This document shows positions 1-27,430 of a stretch of DNA of 64,000 bases, piece after piece. The stretch's first letter is position 1, and each line of letters opens with the position of its first letter. The position numbers and the translations under genes are program-made. The stretch is from Bagarius yarrelli (taxonomy: Eukaryota; Chordata; Actinopteri; Siluriformes; Sisoridae). Where the stretch lies: positions 313,611-377,610 of the forward strand of contig VCAZ01000020.1 of assembly GCA_005784505.1 (NCBI GenBank). Direction: 5' to 3'. The notes under the pieces are model-generated. The model had not been told where the DNA came from. It did not search any database and saw only the letters and a program-made list of their open reading frames with translations.

Positions 1-24
1 TGTGTGTGTGTGTTTCTGTTGCAG

Positions 25-14371
<14,347 letters not shown>

Positions 14372-14572
14372 AGACGGAGATAGCGAGAGAGACGGAGAGA
14401 GCGAGAGAGGGAGAGAGGGAGAGACAGAGACAGGGAGACGGAGATGGAGAGAGACACAGAGACTGGGAGAGGGAGGAAGAGGGAAAGAGAGACCACATCG
14501 CTCTGTGTTTTCCTCCATTTCTGGAATCAACACTGTTAGAAGCACCGATGCATACCAGCTGCACTCTCCGAG

Positions 14573-14607
<35 letters not shown>

Positions 14608-17277
14608 GCATCATCTGGACATTTGAGGTTTTCACCGTATGATGTGTCCTGCTTTAGCATCTTTCTTACTTCTGCACTAATTAGGGCTGAAACACTGTTA
14701 AAGCTTTCAACGATGTCTAGTTTCTGCACCAACACCAGGGGGCGCTTTACTATCTGCCCTCATGCCTTATAGCTCCATTATACTGTGATCAGACCGAGCA
14801 GGACACTGACGGCATCTCGGATATTGTGTGTTTGGACAATAATCAGACTTCCTGCATTAGATCGGATTTCAGCCTTCTGACTGGATCACGCTGCATGTTT
14901 GTTGTGTTTTTGCCTGTTTGTTGTGTTTGTCAAAAAAAAAGTTAATTCTGATTCAAGATCAGACGTCTAATCTTAAACTCTTCACTTCATTAGAGCCATT
15001 TTGGAATAATCTTTCTGTCAATGAATTTTATTTTCCAGGTACAGGATTTGAGATTTACTCCAGCATATAGTGTTCAAAAGTAAGATTAGTTTGTACGCCC
15101 AACATCAGATCCCACTATCCCACAGTGAGCTGGGATCAGATCCCACTATCCCACAGTGCTCTAGGATCAGATCCCCCTATCATGCGCTGATCTGGGATCA
15201 GATCCCACTATCTCATGCTAAAATGGGATCGGATCCTTCTATCTTACGTTGATCTGGAATCAGACTCCTCCATCTTACAGTCATCTGGGATCAGACCTCA
15301 CCATGTCTGTGATCTAGGATCAGACCTTACTAACAGTGAACTGGGATCAGATCCATCCATCTATGCTACAGATAACACCACTGTATCTTGCAGTGATCTG
15401 GTATCTGATCTCTGATCAGACTTTGTTCTGGGTTTTGTTGGTTTAAGATTACACCAGTTTGATGTTGAAATGTTTCTAAGATCAGACTTTTTATTTCTGA
15501 TGATATACAATTAGATCATTTCATTTATTTTTAGAAAGGCTGATCAAAAATTAGATCGGACATGTTTTTAGAGATTTGGGATCAGATTATTCCTAAAATT
15601 AAATGTTTTAATTTATTCTCCTGTTTATCAACATCAGACACAGAAAAGAGACCTCACTGTGCGTGATGATTTAGACGACTCCTGTCTTACATCAGACACG
15701 TCTACATGCTAATTTAAGATCAGACTTTCAGACAGTAAGGGTAGAGAATCGCATATATCCTGTTCCAGTGAACTGAGATCAGACTTTTACACTCTCTGGT
15801 TCCTTGTTTGATTTAGCTAATCGGGAAAAGTGTGTGGACGGTGTGTGGAAAATCTGATTTAAGATCAGACTCCTTTTTGTGTGTGTGTGTGTGTGTGTGA
15901 AAAACTGATTTTGATGATGATCTGGAATGAAGTGTAAATGATTAAATATTTTATTTTGAGGGGTTTTTGTATTTGCACCTGAAATCGGACTAATACTAAA
16001 TCATCTGGACTTTTTTTTTTCTTAAATTTCTCACAAAAAATAAAATAAAAATAAAAAAATTTACCAGTTAAAATAATACTAAAATATTTGTGCACTTTAG
16101 TCCATGCCCCTTAAAACGGAAGGGGGGTGGGGCTTAGCACAGATGATTGACAGCTCATCTGCACTTGTTTTATTTGCATATGTTAAATCATGAATGCCAT
16201 TAAAAGATGATTTTGATGTATCGAGCGAGTAAAGTGATGGGGGCGGAGTTTATGCTAATGAGATACTGAGCACATTTTCTTTCTTTTCGCCTTCTGACTG
16301 GTCCAAAGTGGCTCTTCATCCTCATCATCCTCTTCCTCATCATTCTGTTAATCTGAATAATTTATATAAATGTGTTTCTATAATGATTTAATAGTATTAT
16401 TATTGTTTGGAGGTTAAAGCGAGACTGTGTTCAAGGTGTGTGTGTATGCAAATGAGTGTTAATGTATAATGTGGTCATGTGATCTTTTTTGTAAGCTCAG
16501 TATTGGGTTTCCTGCACCGTCTCGTTTGTGGATGTTTTATTTCGTCTTTTTTTTCCACTTGAATTTTTAATTCGCTTCTGATTAAATCTGATTTTACACA
16601 ATTGCAGCGTTGTGTGTGTGTGTGTGTGTGTTTATTTTTGTTGATATAGATGCAGTCTACTGTTATGTCCTCAAACTGAACGTGTATCTTGTGACAGGTC
16701 CACACAGAGTACAGTGAACACTAGATGGTGCTGAAGTAACACACAGCGTGAAACACACACACACACACACACACAGGATAAAACATTACAACTACAAGTA
16801 CAACAATAATATAAAAAAATTAAGGGTGTTTATCTTTTTTGTCTCTTTATATCACCTGTCTGTGTGTATCTGTACCTCTTGGACTGTCTCTCTTGTCATC
16901 TATAACTGTCTGTTTATGTATGTCTCCATCTGTCTATTTGATTATCTGTCTGTCTGTTTTTATCTCTCTCTCTGTCTATCTTTGTCCATTTGTCTGTCTG
17001 TCTGTATGAATGTCTCTATCCAGCTGTTTGTCTGTCTATCTGTTGGTGTTTTTGTATATCGTACCCATCCTTCTGTCTGTCTGTCCTCTCTCTCTCTCTC
17101 CATCTCTCACCCCCCCTTAATCACTCTCCCTCACTCTCTCTCTCCCTCTTTCTCCCCCTCCCCCTCTCGCTCCCTGTCCCTGTCTGTCCCTCTGTGCTGG
17201 TTAAAAGCAGTGTGTGTGTGTGTGTGTGTGTGTGTTTCCTCTGTAAAGTTGAGCTGTGAGATCTCTGTAGGACCCTG
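14372..17277 (+). other. carmil1 3' UTR and spacer to scgn
   Basis: No coding sequence is supported. The first part is carmil1 3' UTR: a GAGA-rich tract (14375-14490), a (GT)n run (14576-14607), then AT-rich sequence. A polyadenylation-type AATAAA occurs at 16039-16044 in an A-rich stretch, but the true end is not determined. From about 16860 to 17235 there is pyrimidine-rich TCTG/CT microsatellite and a (GT)n run just upstream of the scgn start. No TATA box or CpG-rich promoter is obvious. Confidence 0.6.
15100..15420. repeat. diverged 31-32-bp tandem repeat with GGATCAGATCC cores
   Basis: About ten degenerate copies of a unit like 'ctgggatcagatcccacta' plus 'tcccacagtgat'. The core 'gggatcagatccc' is nearly self-complementary, so each unit can fold on itself. 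The repeat lies in the presumed carmil1 3' UTR. Further isolated 'gatcaga' words continue to about 15870. Confidence 0.75.
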
Positions 17278-17411
17278 ATGGACTGCGCTCTGGATCAGCT
17301 GGACGCTGCAGGATTTCTGCGCATCTGGCAACACTTCGATGCAGACGGTAAGAATAATAAAAATAAATAAATGTTGATAAATATTAAATTATCTGCTGAA
17401 TAAATCTCTCT

Positions 17412-17446
<35 letters not shown>

Positions 17447-17967
17447 CAGATAACGGCTACATCGAGGGAAAGGAGCTGAATGAGTTTTTCCGGCATCTTC
17501 TGATGAAGCTAGGACCGGCGGTAGGTCACAAAATTCATCAAATATGTTCAAGTGTTTGGGTGCAAAAGTTTACACCCCCCCTCGAGTTGAATATGACCTG
17601 GTCCTGCTTGTGTTTTATTGCATTTTTGCTGGGATTTTCTAAGGTTTTTATGACCTGCTGAGCCTGTCAGCACTTCTGTTAATAAACCTGCTCAAAAATG
17701 TACACACCCCCTCGATTATCTGAAGCAGCACAAGAAGGTTAACAAACGCATTCATGCAGGTTAAAACTGCTTTAAATAAGTGTTTATTTAATCACAAACT
17801 TTTGCACACACATTCGTTATCTCGCCTCCTGCTGGTTCTAAAGATCTGATTTAAGGAGCAGTGGGAAGTTAAGATGGTGATGAAGAGTTCAGATTGATTC
17901 AATATAATGGTGGTGGTGATGATGATGATGATAGTGATGGTGATGATGATGATAGTGATGATGATGG

Positions 17968-17998
<31 letters not shown>

Positions 17999-18261
17999 AG
18001 TGATGGTGATGATGGTGATGGTGATGATGATAGTGATGATGATGATGATGGGGGATGATGATAGTGATGTGATGGATGATGATGATATGTGATGGATGAT
18101 GATGATAATGATGATGATGGTGATGATGATAGTGATGATGATGATGATAGTGATGATGATGGTGATGATGATGATGATGATGATAGTGATGATGATGATG
18201 ATGGTGATGATGGTGATGATGATGATGATGATGATGATGTGAGGTGATGATGTGTGATGAT

Positions 18262-18312
<51 letters not shown>

Positions 18313-18419
18313 GTGATGTGATGGATGATGATGATGAGTGGTGATGATGATTGTGATGATGATGATGAGTGATGATGATGATGATGAATGTGATGGGATG
18401 ATTGTGATGATGATGATGG

Positions 18420-18471
<52 letters not shown>

Positions 18472-19036
18472 AGTGATGATGATGATGATGATGTTGGTGG
18501 TGATGATGGTGATGATGATGATGATGGTGGTGATGATGGGAATTAACGAAGTACAATTACGTTGTTACTGTGTTTAAGTAGATTTTCTGGTATCAGTTCT
18601 TTTAGTTTTAATCTGATCGCTATAATTTCTTTAGTTCTCCCAGTTCACACGCCTTTTTCCACCAGTTAATCTACTTTTGATATTGTGCAGCTTTTTAACC
18701 GGTCATTGGCGGTTTTCTGGCCTATCACGCCCCGTAAACAGAGGCTAGTTTATAAAGCAAGGCAGAAAGGCAACAAGAACAGCTAACGTGGCTAACTAAC
18801 TTTACTATCAGAAGACCAGAATCTGGACCACCTTTGGGTGTGATTATTTTTATGGAACTGTAACCTAATTCTGGTGGTTGGTTTACTTTTTTCTTAACTA
18901 CGTGTCCAAACTTCTTTACTTTAACTTTTACCCCATGAGTATCTGCGCTTCTACTTCAGTGAAGGATGTGTGGACTTTTGCCTTCTCTGCAAATGTCACA
19001 GATTGTTAATAACTTGGCTAATTCAGCAGGTTACTA

Positions 19037-19067
<31 letters not shown>

Positions 19068-19227
19068 AGGGTTTCAGAATTAGAGATTAAATTACATTTG
19101 AAAATGTCAAAATTAACTTAACAGTCTGAACTCGGAGTCTGATCTCTCGGGTGGATTATTGTGTAGCCCCGCCCACAGGGGTCCTGGCAACGTCATCAGA
19201 CTTAACAAAAGAACATTTGTTCATAAG

Positions 19228-19263
<36 letters not shown>

Positions 19264-20369
19264 ATGGTAACCAGCTTGCTCTCTCTCACTCTGGATCTCC
19301 TCTCTCTCGGCTCTCTCTCTCTCTCTCTCGCCTCTCTCTCTCCAGGGAAGTCTCTGATCTCTCTCAGCTCTCTCCAGGATAAGATAACAGAGGCGAGAGT
19401 GCAGCAGATGAAGTCCAGCTTTATGTCGGCCTACGATGTGACAGCTGACGGTCGCCTGCAGATCCAGGAAGTGAGAAGTCGTCTTTTTTTATTTTATTAA
19501 TTTTATACATCTGAGTGGTTGGGGGTTAGGGGTCTTGCACAGGGGCCACAGCATCGTCATCTTGTTGGTGCTGGAATTTGGACCCACCTTAGTCCAACAC
19601 CTAAACCACCGATTCACTGATTCAAATTAGCATTCAATCATTTTGCTAATTTAATCATGCTAGTCTGCACACTGGTTAGCATTATTGAAGAACGAATCCA
19701 TGTTTCTCTTCTGAAAGACGAGTAAAGGAATCGTTTTAGAGAGCGGTCTGAACATTCCTCTGTGTGTAGATGATGAACTGAACACCTTTGTGGTAGTTTG
19801 ATTCCCCTGAGCATAAGAGCCCCATTAGCGATCTTACACCATGAAGATGAAGTAGAAGGAGCTAAACGTGGGTCAGATGTGGAGGCTACAGGAAGAAATC
19901 CTTTGGTATTTCTACCATATTGCAGACTTGAGAAGCTTCCAAGTGATTTGTGTGATTTGTGTAATTTGGCCCCTGAAGTGTAATCCAGAGTCTCATTATC
20001 GTTGAGGTAAAAAACATCGCCTAACGTTCACCTAGACATTCATCTAAGAGGAAACGGTCGAGTGTGACCAAGGAATCATAGTAACAGTTGCCAAGCAATA
20101 GCACAGGAATATAAAAGACAAACACACACTGGTGAGTCACGGTGTAGGAAGGAGGTCTAATAAAGAAGGAAAAAATAATAATCGGAGGCTAAGAAGCTGA
20201 GAATGTGCAGAAGGTCCTGAAAGAACATCCTGAGATTTTATATCTTCTAAGAAGAACAGAATGTCCATCCTTTCAGCTTTAAGTGTGTTATAATCTAAGT
20301 ACGAAGAATAAAAAGCCATAAAGAACCCACACAGCTTCAGGGCAGGACCATAACCAGATTTGTGTGACC

Positions 20370-20407
<38 letters not shown>

Positions 20408-23400
20408 CTTGTCTTCTCCAGCTTGCTAATATGATCCTACCCGAAGAAGAAAACTTCCTGTTGCTCTTCCATCGTGAAGCCCCTCTAGACAACAGCGTGG
20501 AGTTTATGAAGGTCCTGCATCATCATCATCATCATCATCATTTTTAGGCTTCGTACTTTTACCTTCTGGGTGAATTGGATTTGTTTTTTTCTCCACAGAT
20601 CTGGAGGAAGTACGATGCAGACAGCAGTGGCTACATATCTGCAGCCGAGCTCCGAGTAAGAACATCAAATAAACAGAAACATGTAGACCAAGCATGCACT
20701 TTTACAGTAAACGTTTCTCAAGGGTGAGATAAGCGTCCATTAGGATGGAGACTTGTGGAGACTTTTCCAGTGTCTGCTGAGAAGACACTGATTAACTGTC
20801 CACGCCTTCTTTAAATTACTTTAGTATGATTTGATTTGAGTGATTAGATGTTTGAATTATGTTCATAAGATCTTTCATCTTGATGACTACAAATGGTTTG
20901 GTACCAAAGACCACATTGGTGTATTCTCTGTGATGTGTCTATGCCCATGGTCATTACTCTATTATTAAATACCCTCCTTGGACAACATCTGCCATGGTCT
21001 TCCAAGGCGAGACCTTCTCACAGGTTCCTTAATGAAGTAAATATTCCAGCTTCTTTAAAGGTTTCTATTTTTCTTGAAAAAACTCATGATGAATAAATCC
21101 TCCTGTAATAAGAACCTGCTAGAACAACTAAGGGCTTTTTCTACATTTTGAATCAAGTCCAAGTCACAATGCGTCCACCAACATGTATCAAGTGGTTGAC
21201 TCGGTACTATAATCATTTGTTTTAGAGGTTCCAGCTTTCTGAACAGCTTCCTGTTTGGAATAATTCCAGATCTGGGAACCCGTCATCCAAAGGGTTCTAT
21301 GGCTAGGCTCGGGTTTCTTTGCACTAAATCGTTTTTTTCAGTGTTTCTACCTCGGTTCCTGTCCATCCCAGGTCAAGTTTTATTTCCAGGTGTCCACAGA
21401 ACATTGGGTCATGGGTCATTTCTAGGATCTTGTGCAGACGTTCTACCCAAAATGGCACTTTTGTTCAGGTTTTTTTTTGCTATCTGTCTGTGAGTGATGA
21501 TGTATCAGGGAACACTGGGGGTAAATTCGATAAATATTATGGCAGTTTGACTTCGTTATTTAAAAATAAATAATTTTTTTGCAGAATTTCCTGCAGGATC
21601 TTTTTCAGCAGCACAAGAAGGAAGTGTCCTCCAACAAGCTGGACGAATACACGGACACTATGGTAACCTTTGGGGGGGGGGGTGTTCTCCTGCTTTTTCA
21701 CTGCTCTGATAAATATTCCCCTGGAAATCAACCCCTCGAAAGCTAATTAAACTGATAAGATTAGCATTGGAGAGGATCTGTTCTGGCTCTTCAGCGGATA
21801 ATCAGGGTCTGGTTCGGATTTTTGTCTCACTCGTCAGTGAAGGAAGATGAATCTCCATCTATAGATAAATCTGGAGATAATGCTGTAGAGCTTTTAATGA
21901 TTTCAGAAAGCCTGCAGCTGTTGAGGTCCAACGGCCGATGTGATCAACCAAAGCTTTTCGAGCCCAATGTTTTTCTCTCCAGAATCTTTACTTCTGCTCG
22001 ATGACTGACATTTTTACCTCCACTTGCACTGACATTTCTTACCTAAATAATAACACGTTCCACAGAATCCCATCCTGCAGCTTGTTAGAACTTCAGGGGA
22101 ATTTGGTTAAGATATCAGTCAGTAATTTTAGTTAATTATCTATTCATGGGAAACCAAACAAGAACCAGGATGACTGTGAGGTTAAAGAGCAGAACAGGAG
22201 CCAGAATTTGAGGAGATTTAACCCTCCCTGGTACCGCGGGGTGCACTTTTCCACTGGTAGGGGATGGAAGGGACAGTTTGCTCCAACTTGATCATGAAAC
22301 TTAGTTTGTTTGTAGCCGTGAGGAGGCTGTTCAGGATACAGCGGTAGTACAATTAGTTGGGATTGATGGTTGTTCTACCACTGAAAGAATTTTTAAGGTA
22401 GAAAAAAACTTTTGCTTTAACACACTCAGACCACTAGAACCATCTTTTCCCATCTGCACCACCTAACTGGATTTTATCACCATGTTCCAGTGATGATGAA
22501 GTGTGTGTTGCCCGTGACCTTTTTTATGGGGGGACAATTGAATCTAAGAGTAGATTGGACAGCAGCAGACACCGCCTGATTACTCGACAAGCAGGTGAAA
22601 CGTATTCTGGGGTTGTGTGAGCTGGAAGATGGTGAAAAGCTGATAGAACATAGAGCAGGTTCAGATACTCCATGCTGTTGTCTGACTGATCTTTATTATC
22701 AGACTTAGATTTTTTGGACATAATTGTATTAAATGCTTATTATATTTATAGATTTTTTCTTGTTTTGCAGATGAATATATTCGACAAAAACAAAGATGGC
22801 CGCTTGGATCTGACTGATTTGGCTCGGTAATGTGGGAGTGAACAATGATGTGTTTTTGTGAGAAGCTCAGGGAAAGATCAGGGAAAACACACAGGCCACG
22901 CCCCCGCCAATCATCCGTCATCAGACACACACAAAACAGACTGTAAGGCGATCAGGGAAAACACACAGGCCACGCCCCCGCCAATCATCCGTCATCAGAC
23001 ACACACAAAACAGACTGTAAGGCGATCAGGGAAAACACACAGGCCACGCCCCCGCCAATCATCCGTCATCAGACACACACAAAACAGACTGTAAGGCGAT
23101 CATCAGGGAAAACACACAGGCCACGCCCCCCACCAATCATCCGTCATCAGACACACACAAAACAGACTGTAAGGCGATCAGGGAAAACACACAGGCCACG
23201 CCCCCCACCAATCATCCGTCATCAGACACACACAAACAGACTGTAAGGCGATCAGGTAAAACCACACAGGCCACGCCCCCCGCCATCATCCGTCATCAAC
23301 ACACACAAAACAGACTGTAAGGCGATCAGCCACACCTTTATGACTGTAAGTAAAGGGCCTCAGGGGCCACGCCTTCATAACTGTTAGTAAAAGGTCTCAG

Positions 23401-24977
23401 GGGCCACGCCTTCATTACTGTTAGTAAAAGGTCTCAGGGGCCACGCCTTCATTACTGTTAGTAAAAGGTCTCAGGGGCCACGCCTTCATTACTGTTAGTA
23501 AAAGGTCTCAGGGGCCACGCCTTCATTACTGTTAGTAAAAGGTCTCAGGGGCCACGCCTTCATTACTGTTAGTAAAAGGTCTCAGGGGCCATGCCCTGGG
23601 TGGGCGTGGCCTCTGTAACACACAGAGAAGTGGGCGTGGTTTAGATTGATTATAATTAAAGCTTTCCTTCACTGCTCGTGGTGTTTGATGGTGTTTCACT
23701 TGGACGTTGCTGTTCCTCTACAGAATCCTGGCTCTTCAGGAGAACTTCCTGCTGCAATTCAAGATAGACGTCAGTATCATTTCTTCTGTTCATTCGTTTC
23801 TGATTTAACGAGCGCACTCATCTCTTCATTACTCCTCCTCTTCAGGCGAAGACTCGGGACGAGAGAAAGAGAGACTTCGACAAGATCTTCGCCCACTACG
23901 ACGTGGTAAGATGTTTTTCCCCTATTCAGAAAGAGATGGAGTGAAAGATGAGTGTGTTTGATCCTGAAGCTGAGGGAGGTGTAGAGGGTAAATAATTGGG
24001 CTGCTGTTACAGAGCAAAACAGGAGCACTGGAGGGACCCGAGGTGGACGGATTCGTTAAAGACATGATGGAGCTGGTCAGGGTGAGAGAGTTAATCATTA
24101 CACCTGTGTGTGTGTGTGTGTGTGTGTGTGAATACTGAACAGTGGAACAGATGTTCTTGACTTCCTCTATTTGCACTCAGCAGCTGCTTTAATCCCATTA
24201 AATCAAGCGGAAGGTTTTTATCTGGCAACCTTTTGAACAGAATCGCCGTGTTTGACTGGTAAACATCTCCCCATCTGTCCATCAGCAGCAGGAACAAAAG
24301 AACAAATGGAAAAGGACAGGTGGAGAACAGAAGCTGCATCAGATCAGTTATTATTACACGGTTAAGAAGGTGCAGTTGGATAGGATAGGATCTTATTTAC
24401 ATAAAGCTCCGCCCCCTAGTGTTAAAACCACCCTGGAAGCAGACAGACTTTAGCTCAAGTCTCTTCACAAGTCTTTATTTATAATAAAAACACTATCGGC
24501 TTGTTGCACTCATCAGTCCCTAAAACAGGAACTACTGTGGGCGGAGTAAAAGAGTGTAGGGGCGGAGCTATTATATAACAGCCAAGAGACATCTTGTTTA
24601 TAATTTATTTTATTATTTATATATATATATAAATGTACCAATAACTGAAGAGGTCTGTCTGTCTCTCTCACTCATTTTGTCTCTCTCTCTCTCTGTCTCT
24701 CTCCGTTTTACTGTTTCTCTCTGCCCCTCTCTCTTTCTGTCTCTCTCTGTGTCTCTCTCTCTTTTTGTCTTTCTCTCTCTCTCTCTTTGTGTGTGTCTCT
24801 CTCTCTCTCTCTCTCTTTTTGTCTCCCTCTGTCTCTCGCTCTCTACCCCCCCTCTCTCTTTGTCCCCCCGTGTCTCTCTCTGTCTGTCTCTCTCTTTGTG
24901 TGTGTGTCTCTTTCTTTTTGTGTCTTTCTCTCTTTCTGTCTCTCGCTCTCTACCCCCCCCCTCTCTTTTTGTCCCCC

Positions 24978-25015
<38 letters not shown>

Positions 25016-25237
25016 CTCTTTGTGTTTCTCTCTCTATCTCTCTCTCTCTTTCTGTCTCTCTCTGTCCCCCCCCCCGTCCCTCTCTCTCTCTGTCTGTCTG
25101 TCTCTCAGTCCAGTATCTCTGGTTTGGAGTTGGATCAGTTCAGAGAGCTGCTGCTCCGTCACTGTGATGTTAATCAGGATGGGAAGATCCAGAGGAACGA
25201 GTTGGCGCTGTGTTTAGGGATAAAACCTAAAGTTTAA
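17278..25237 (+). CDS. scgn: scgn, secretagogin (six EF-hand calcium sensor)
   Basis: Secretagogin is a cytosolic Ca2+ sensor of neuroendocrine cells and neurons that binds SNARE and vesicle proteins. Exons: 17278-17347, 17450-17520, 19378-19470, 20422-20511, 20599-20655, 21585-21662, 22771-22826, 23724-23769, 23846-23905, 24013-24081, 25109-25237. They join in frame to 272 residues (human: 276). Six EF-hand loops are visible: DADDNGYIEGKE, DVTADGRLQIQE, DADSSGYISAAE, DKNKDGRLDLTD, DVSKTGALEGPE and DVNQDGKIQRNE. The start MDCALDQLDAAGFLRIWQHF matches the family. Exon 3 was placed at 19378 because this gives the human spacing between LG and the second EF-hand; two AGs upstream (19345, 19350) are less likely alternatives. 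Downstream blocks such as NFLLQFKID and MMELVR are near identical to other vertebrates. Confidence 0.95.
17905..18545. repeat. (GAT)n / ATG-TGA trinucleotide array in scgn intron 2
   Basis: About 640 bp of GAT triplets interrupted by GGT and AGT variants and single-base slips. The complement reads as ATC repeats, so translated frames are runs of His, Ile or Ser and are not genes. Confidence 0.97.
19490..19600 (-). repeat. SINE tail, reverse orientation, in scgn intron
   Basis: Reads 'tacatctgagtggttggggg' then 'ggtcttgcacaggggccaca' and 'ttggtgctggaatttggacc', the reverse complement of the fish SINE tail seen at 25300, 43900 and 45885. Moderately diverged; the head is not clear. Confidence 0.6.
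22876..23325. repeat. 74-bp tandem repeat, about six copies, scgn intron 7
   Basis: Units start with 'gatcagggaaaacacacagg' and contain 'ccacgccccc', 'ccaatcatccgtcatcagac' and 'aaaacagactgtaaggc'. Starts at 22876, 22950 and 23024 give a 74-bp period. Early copies are almost identical; the last has several deletions. Confidence 0.95.
23333..23600. repeat. 37-bp tandem repeat, about seven copies, scgn intron 7
   Basis: Units read 'taaaaggtctcaggggccac' plus 'gccttcattactgttag'. Copies are nearly identical except at the first and last. It directly follows the 74-bp array and shares the word 'ggccacgcc' with it. Confidence 0.93.
24350..25108. other. scgn last intron: AT-rich segment and (CT)n array
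   Basis: 24350-24650 is AT-rich with no gene. 24650-25100 is a long tctctc/tctgtc tract with C runs, ending at the acceptor of the last scgn exon. It supplies a very long polypyrimidine tract; open frames through it (Ser/Leu repeats) are artefacts. Confidence 0.9.
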
Positions 25238-25417
25238 TCTGCCGTGTTTGATTCTGACGCCGTGTGTCAACGGGAACTTATTTAGCATTACGTTACCACT
25301 GTTGGGCCCCTGAGTGAGGCCCTCAACCCCCCAATTGCTCCGTAGTATAAAAGAGATAAATGTAGGTCGCTGATAAATGCAGTAAATTTCCAGTACAGAC
25401 ACACGCTAACAATGAAC

Positions 25418-25468
<51 letters not shown>

Positions 25469-25703
25469 GTGCGTGTGTATGCGTGTTGTGTGCGTGTGCG
25501 TGTGATTGATTTGCTAGTCACAGTTTAATCATTTAATTGTAAACATTTGATTTCATCATTTATTAGCGTTTTAAAGGAGTTTAGCAAACAGTTAGCCCAC
25601 AATGCTAACACTTTAGCATCATGCTAACCTAAAGCGGTGAGAATCAGTCCGGCGGGTTTCCCTTATTAACTTTAAAAAGTGTTTCCCCCGTTCGCGTGCG
25701 TGC

Positions 25704-25755
<52 letters not shown>

Positions 25756-25880
25756 CGGCGTGACTGTGAGGTGAGAACGTGCTGATTAGCGAGCGTCTGT
25801 ACTGGCGGAGTCTGTTAGCATTAGCCTATGCGGTGCTTTGAGCTTCCTGTAATTCATTAACACATTAAAATAAAGAAGAT
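25238..25880 (+). other. scgn 3' UTR candidate, with AATAAA
   Basis: Follows the scgn stop. It contains a SINE tail (25300-25395), two GT-rich runs (25421-25510, 25696-25754), and a canonical AATAAA at 25869-25874 that could end the transcript. The exact polyadenylation site is inferred. Confidence 0.5.
25300..25395 (+). repeat. fish SINE tail
   Basis: Contains 'gggcccctgagtgaggccct', 'cccccaattgctccgtagta' and 'gataaatgtaggtcgctgat', the typical 3' body of a tRNA-derived SINE abundant in otophysan fish. A head is not seen. Confidence 0.65.
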
Positions 25881-26339
25881 TAAAATGGAAAAGAGTGAAT
25901 TTATGAATTTATTTACAGAAATAAATAAAATAATTAATAATAATCATTAAAATGTTTTCGTTTCCCAGGAAGAAATAAAGAAATGAGGGAAGATTAACGT
26001 GGGAAAACACGGAACACAGAACCAGCGAGTGACTTTCTGTTCCGCTGTTGGGATTTATAATGTTTCCGAAACGTTGCTGGAATGTTATTCTATGATGAGT
26101 TTATAACCAATGTTCAACGTTCCTGCAACATTATGACACATTTATCAAGTGTGAATTATCCCATTCCGCTAACAGCCTGTAGCATCGTGCTAATGTAGTT
26201 TACTCCAACTGTAAAATAAAAAAAAAAAAGTGTTTCTCCGTCGTACGGGGTGTCCCAGGAACATTATTTTAATAAACATTTATTATTAATGTTATTTCAA
26301 CATTTACACAATTTAAAAAAACATTAGTAACAGATGCAA

Positions 26340-26730
26340 GACGTGTTTCCTTTTCCACATTAAAGAGAACGGTTCTTCAGGGGTTTTAAAGGTTCTTTAA
26401 GGTTTGTAGATGTTCTTCATTGGCACTTTAAAGGTTCTTCAGGGTTTTTACGAGTTCCTCACTGGTTCCTCACTGGTTCTTCACTGGTTCTTTGAGGTTT
26501 TTAGATGTTCTTCAGTGGTACTTTAATGGTGCCTTAGCGATTCTTTAGGGTGAGTTCCTCACTGGTTCCTCACTGGTTTTTTAAATGTTCTTTACTGGTT
26601 CTTTAAAGGTTCTTCAATTGATTTCTTTAGTTTATTTTGTGGGGGTTTTTTTCTGTTTTTTGTTGGTTCTTTCGGATGTTCTTTACAGGTGTTTACAGGT
26701 CCCGTAGAGGGTTTGTGAGGTCTACAGCGC
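26340..26730. repeat. degenerate GGTTCTT-type short tandem repeat
   Basis: Irregular reiteration of 'aaaggttcttcagggtttt', 'ttcctcactggtt' and 'gatgttcttca' words. Period is variable (about 15-30 bp). No coding potential. Confidence 0.7.
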
Positions 26731-26759
26731 TTTACAGCACTTTCAGTGGGCAGTGATAA

Positions 26760-27429
<670 letters not shown>

Positions 27430-27430
<1 letters not shown>

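Noticed and set aside
17792..18556. Minus-strand frame of 254 codons rich in His and Ile, and plus-strand Met/Val/Asp frames
   Set aside because: Translation of the GAT/ATC triplet array; no start context or non-repeat domain.
24677..25237. Ser/Leu-rich frame of 186 codons running into the last scgn exon
   Set aside because: It is the CT-rich intron tract read through into the exon; the real exon begins at 25109 after the acceptor AG.
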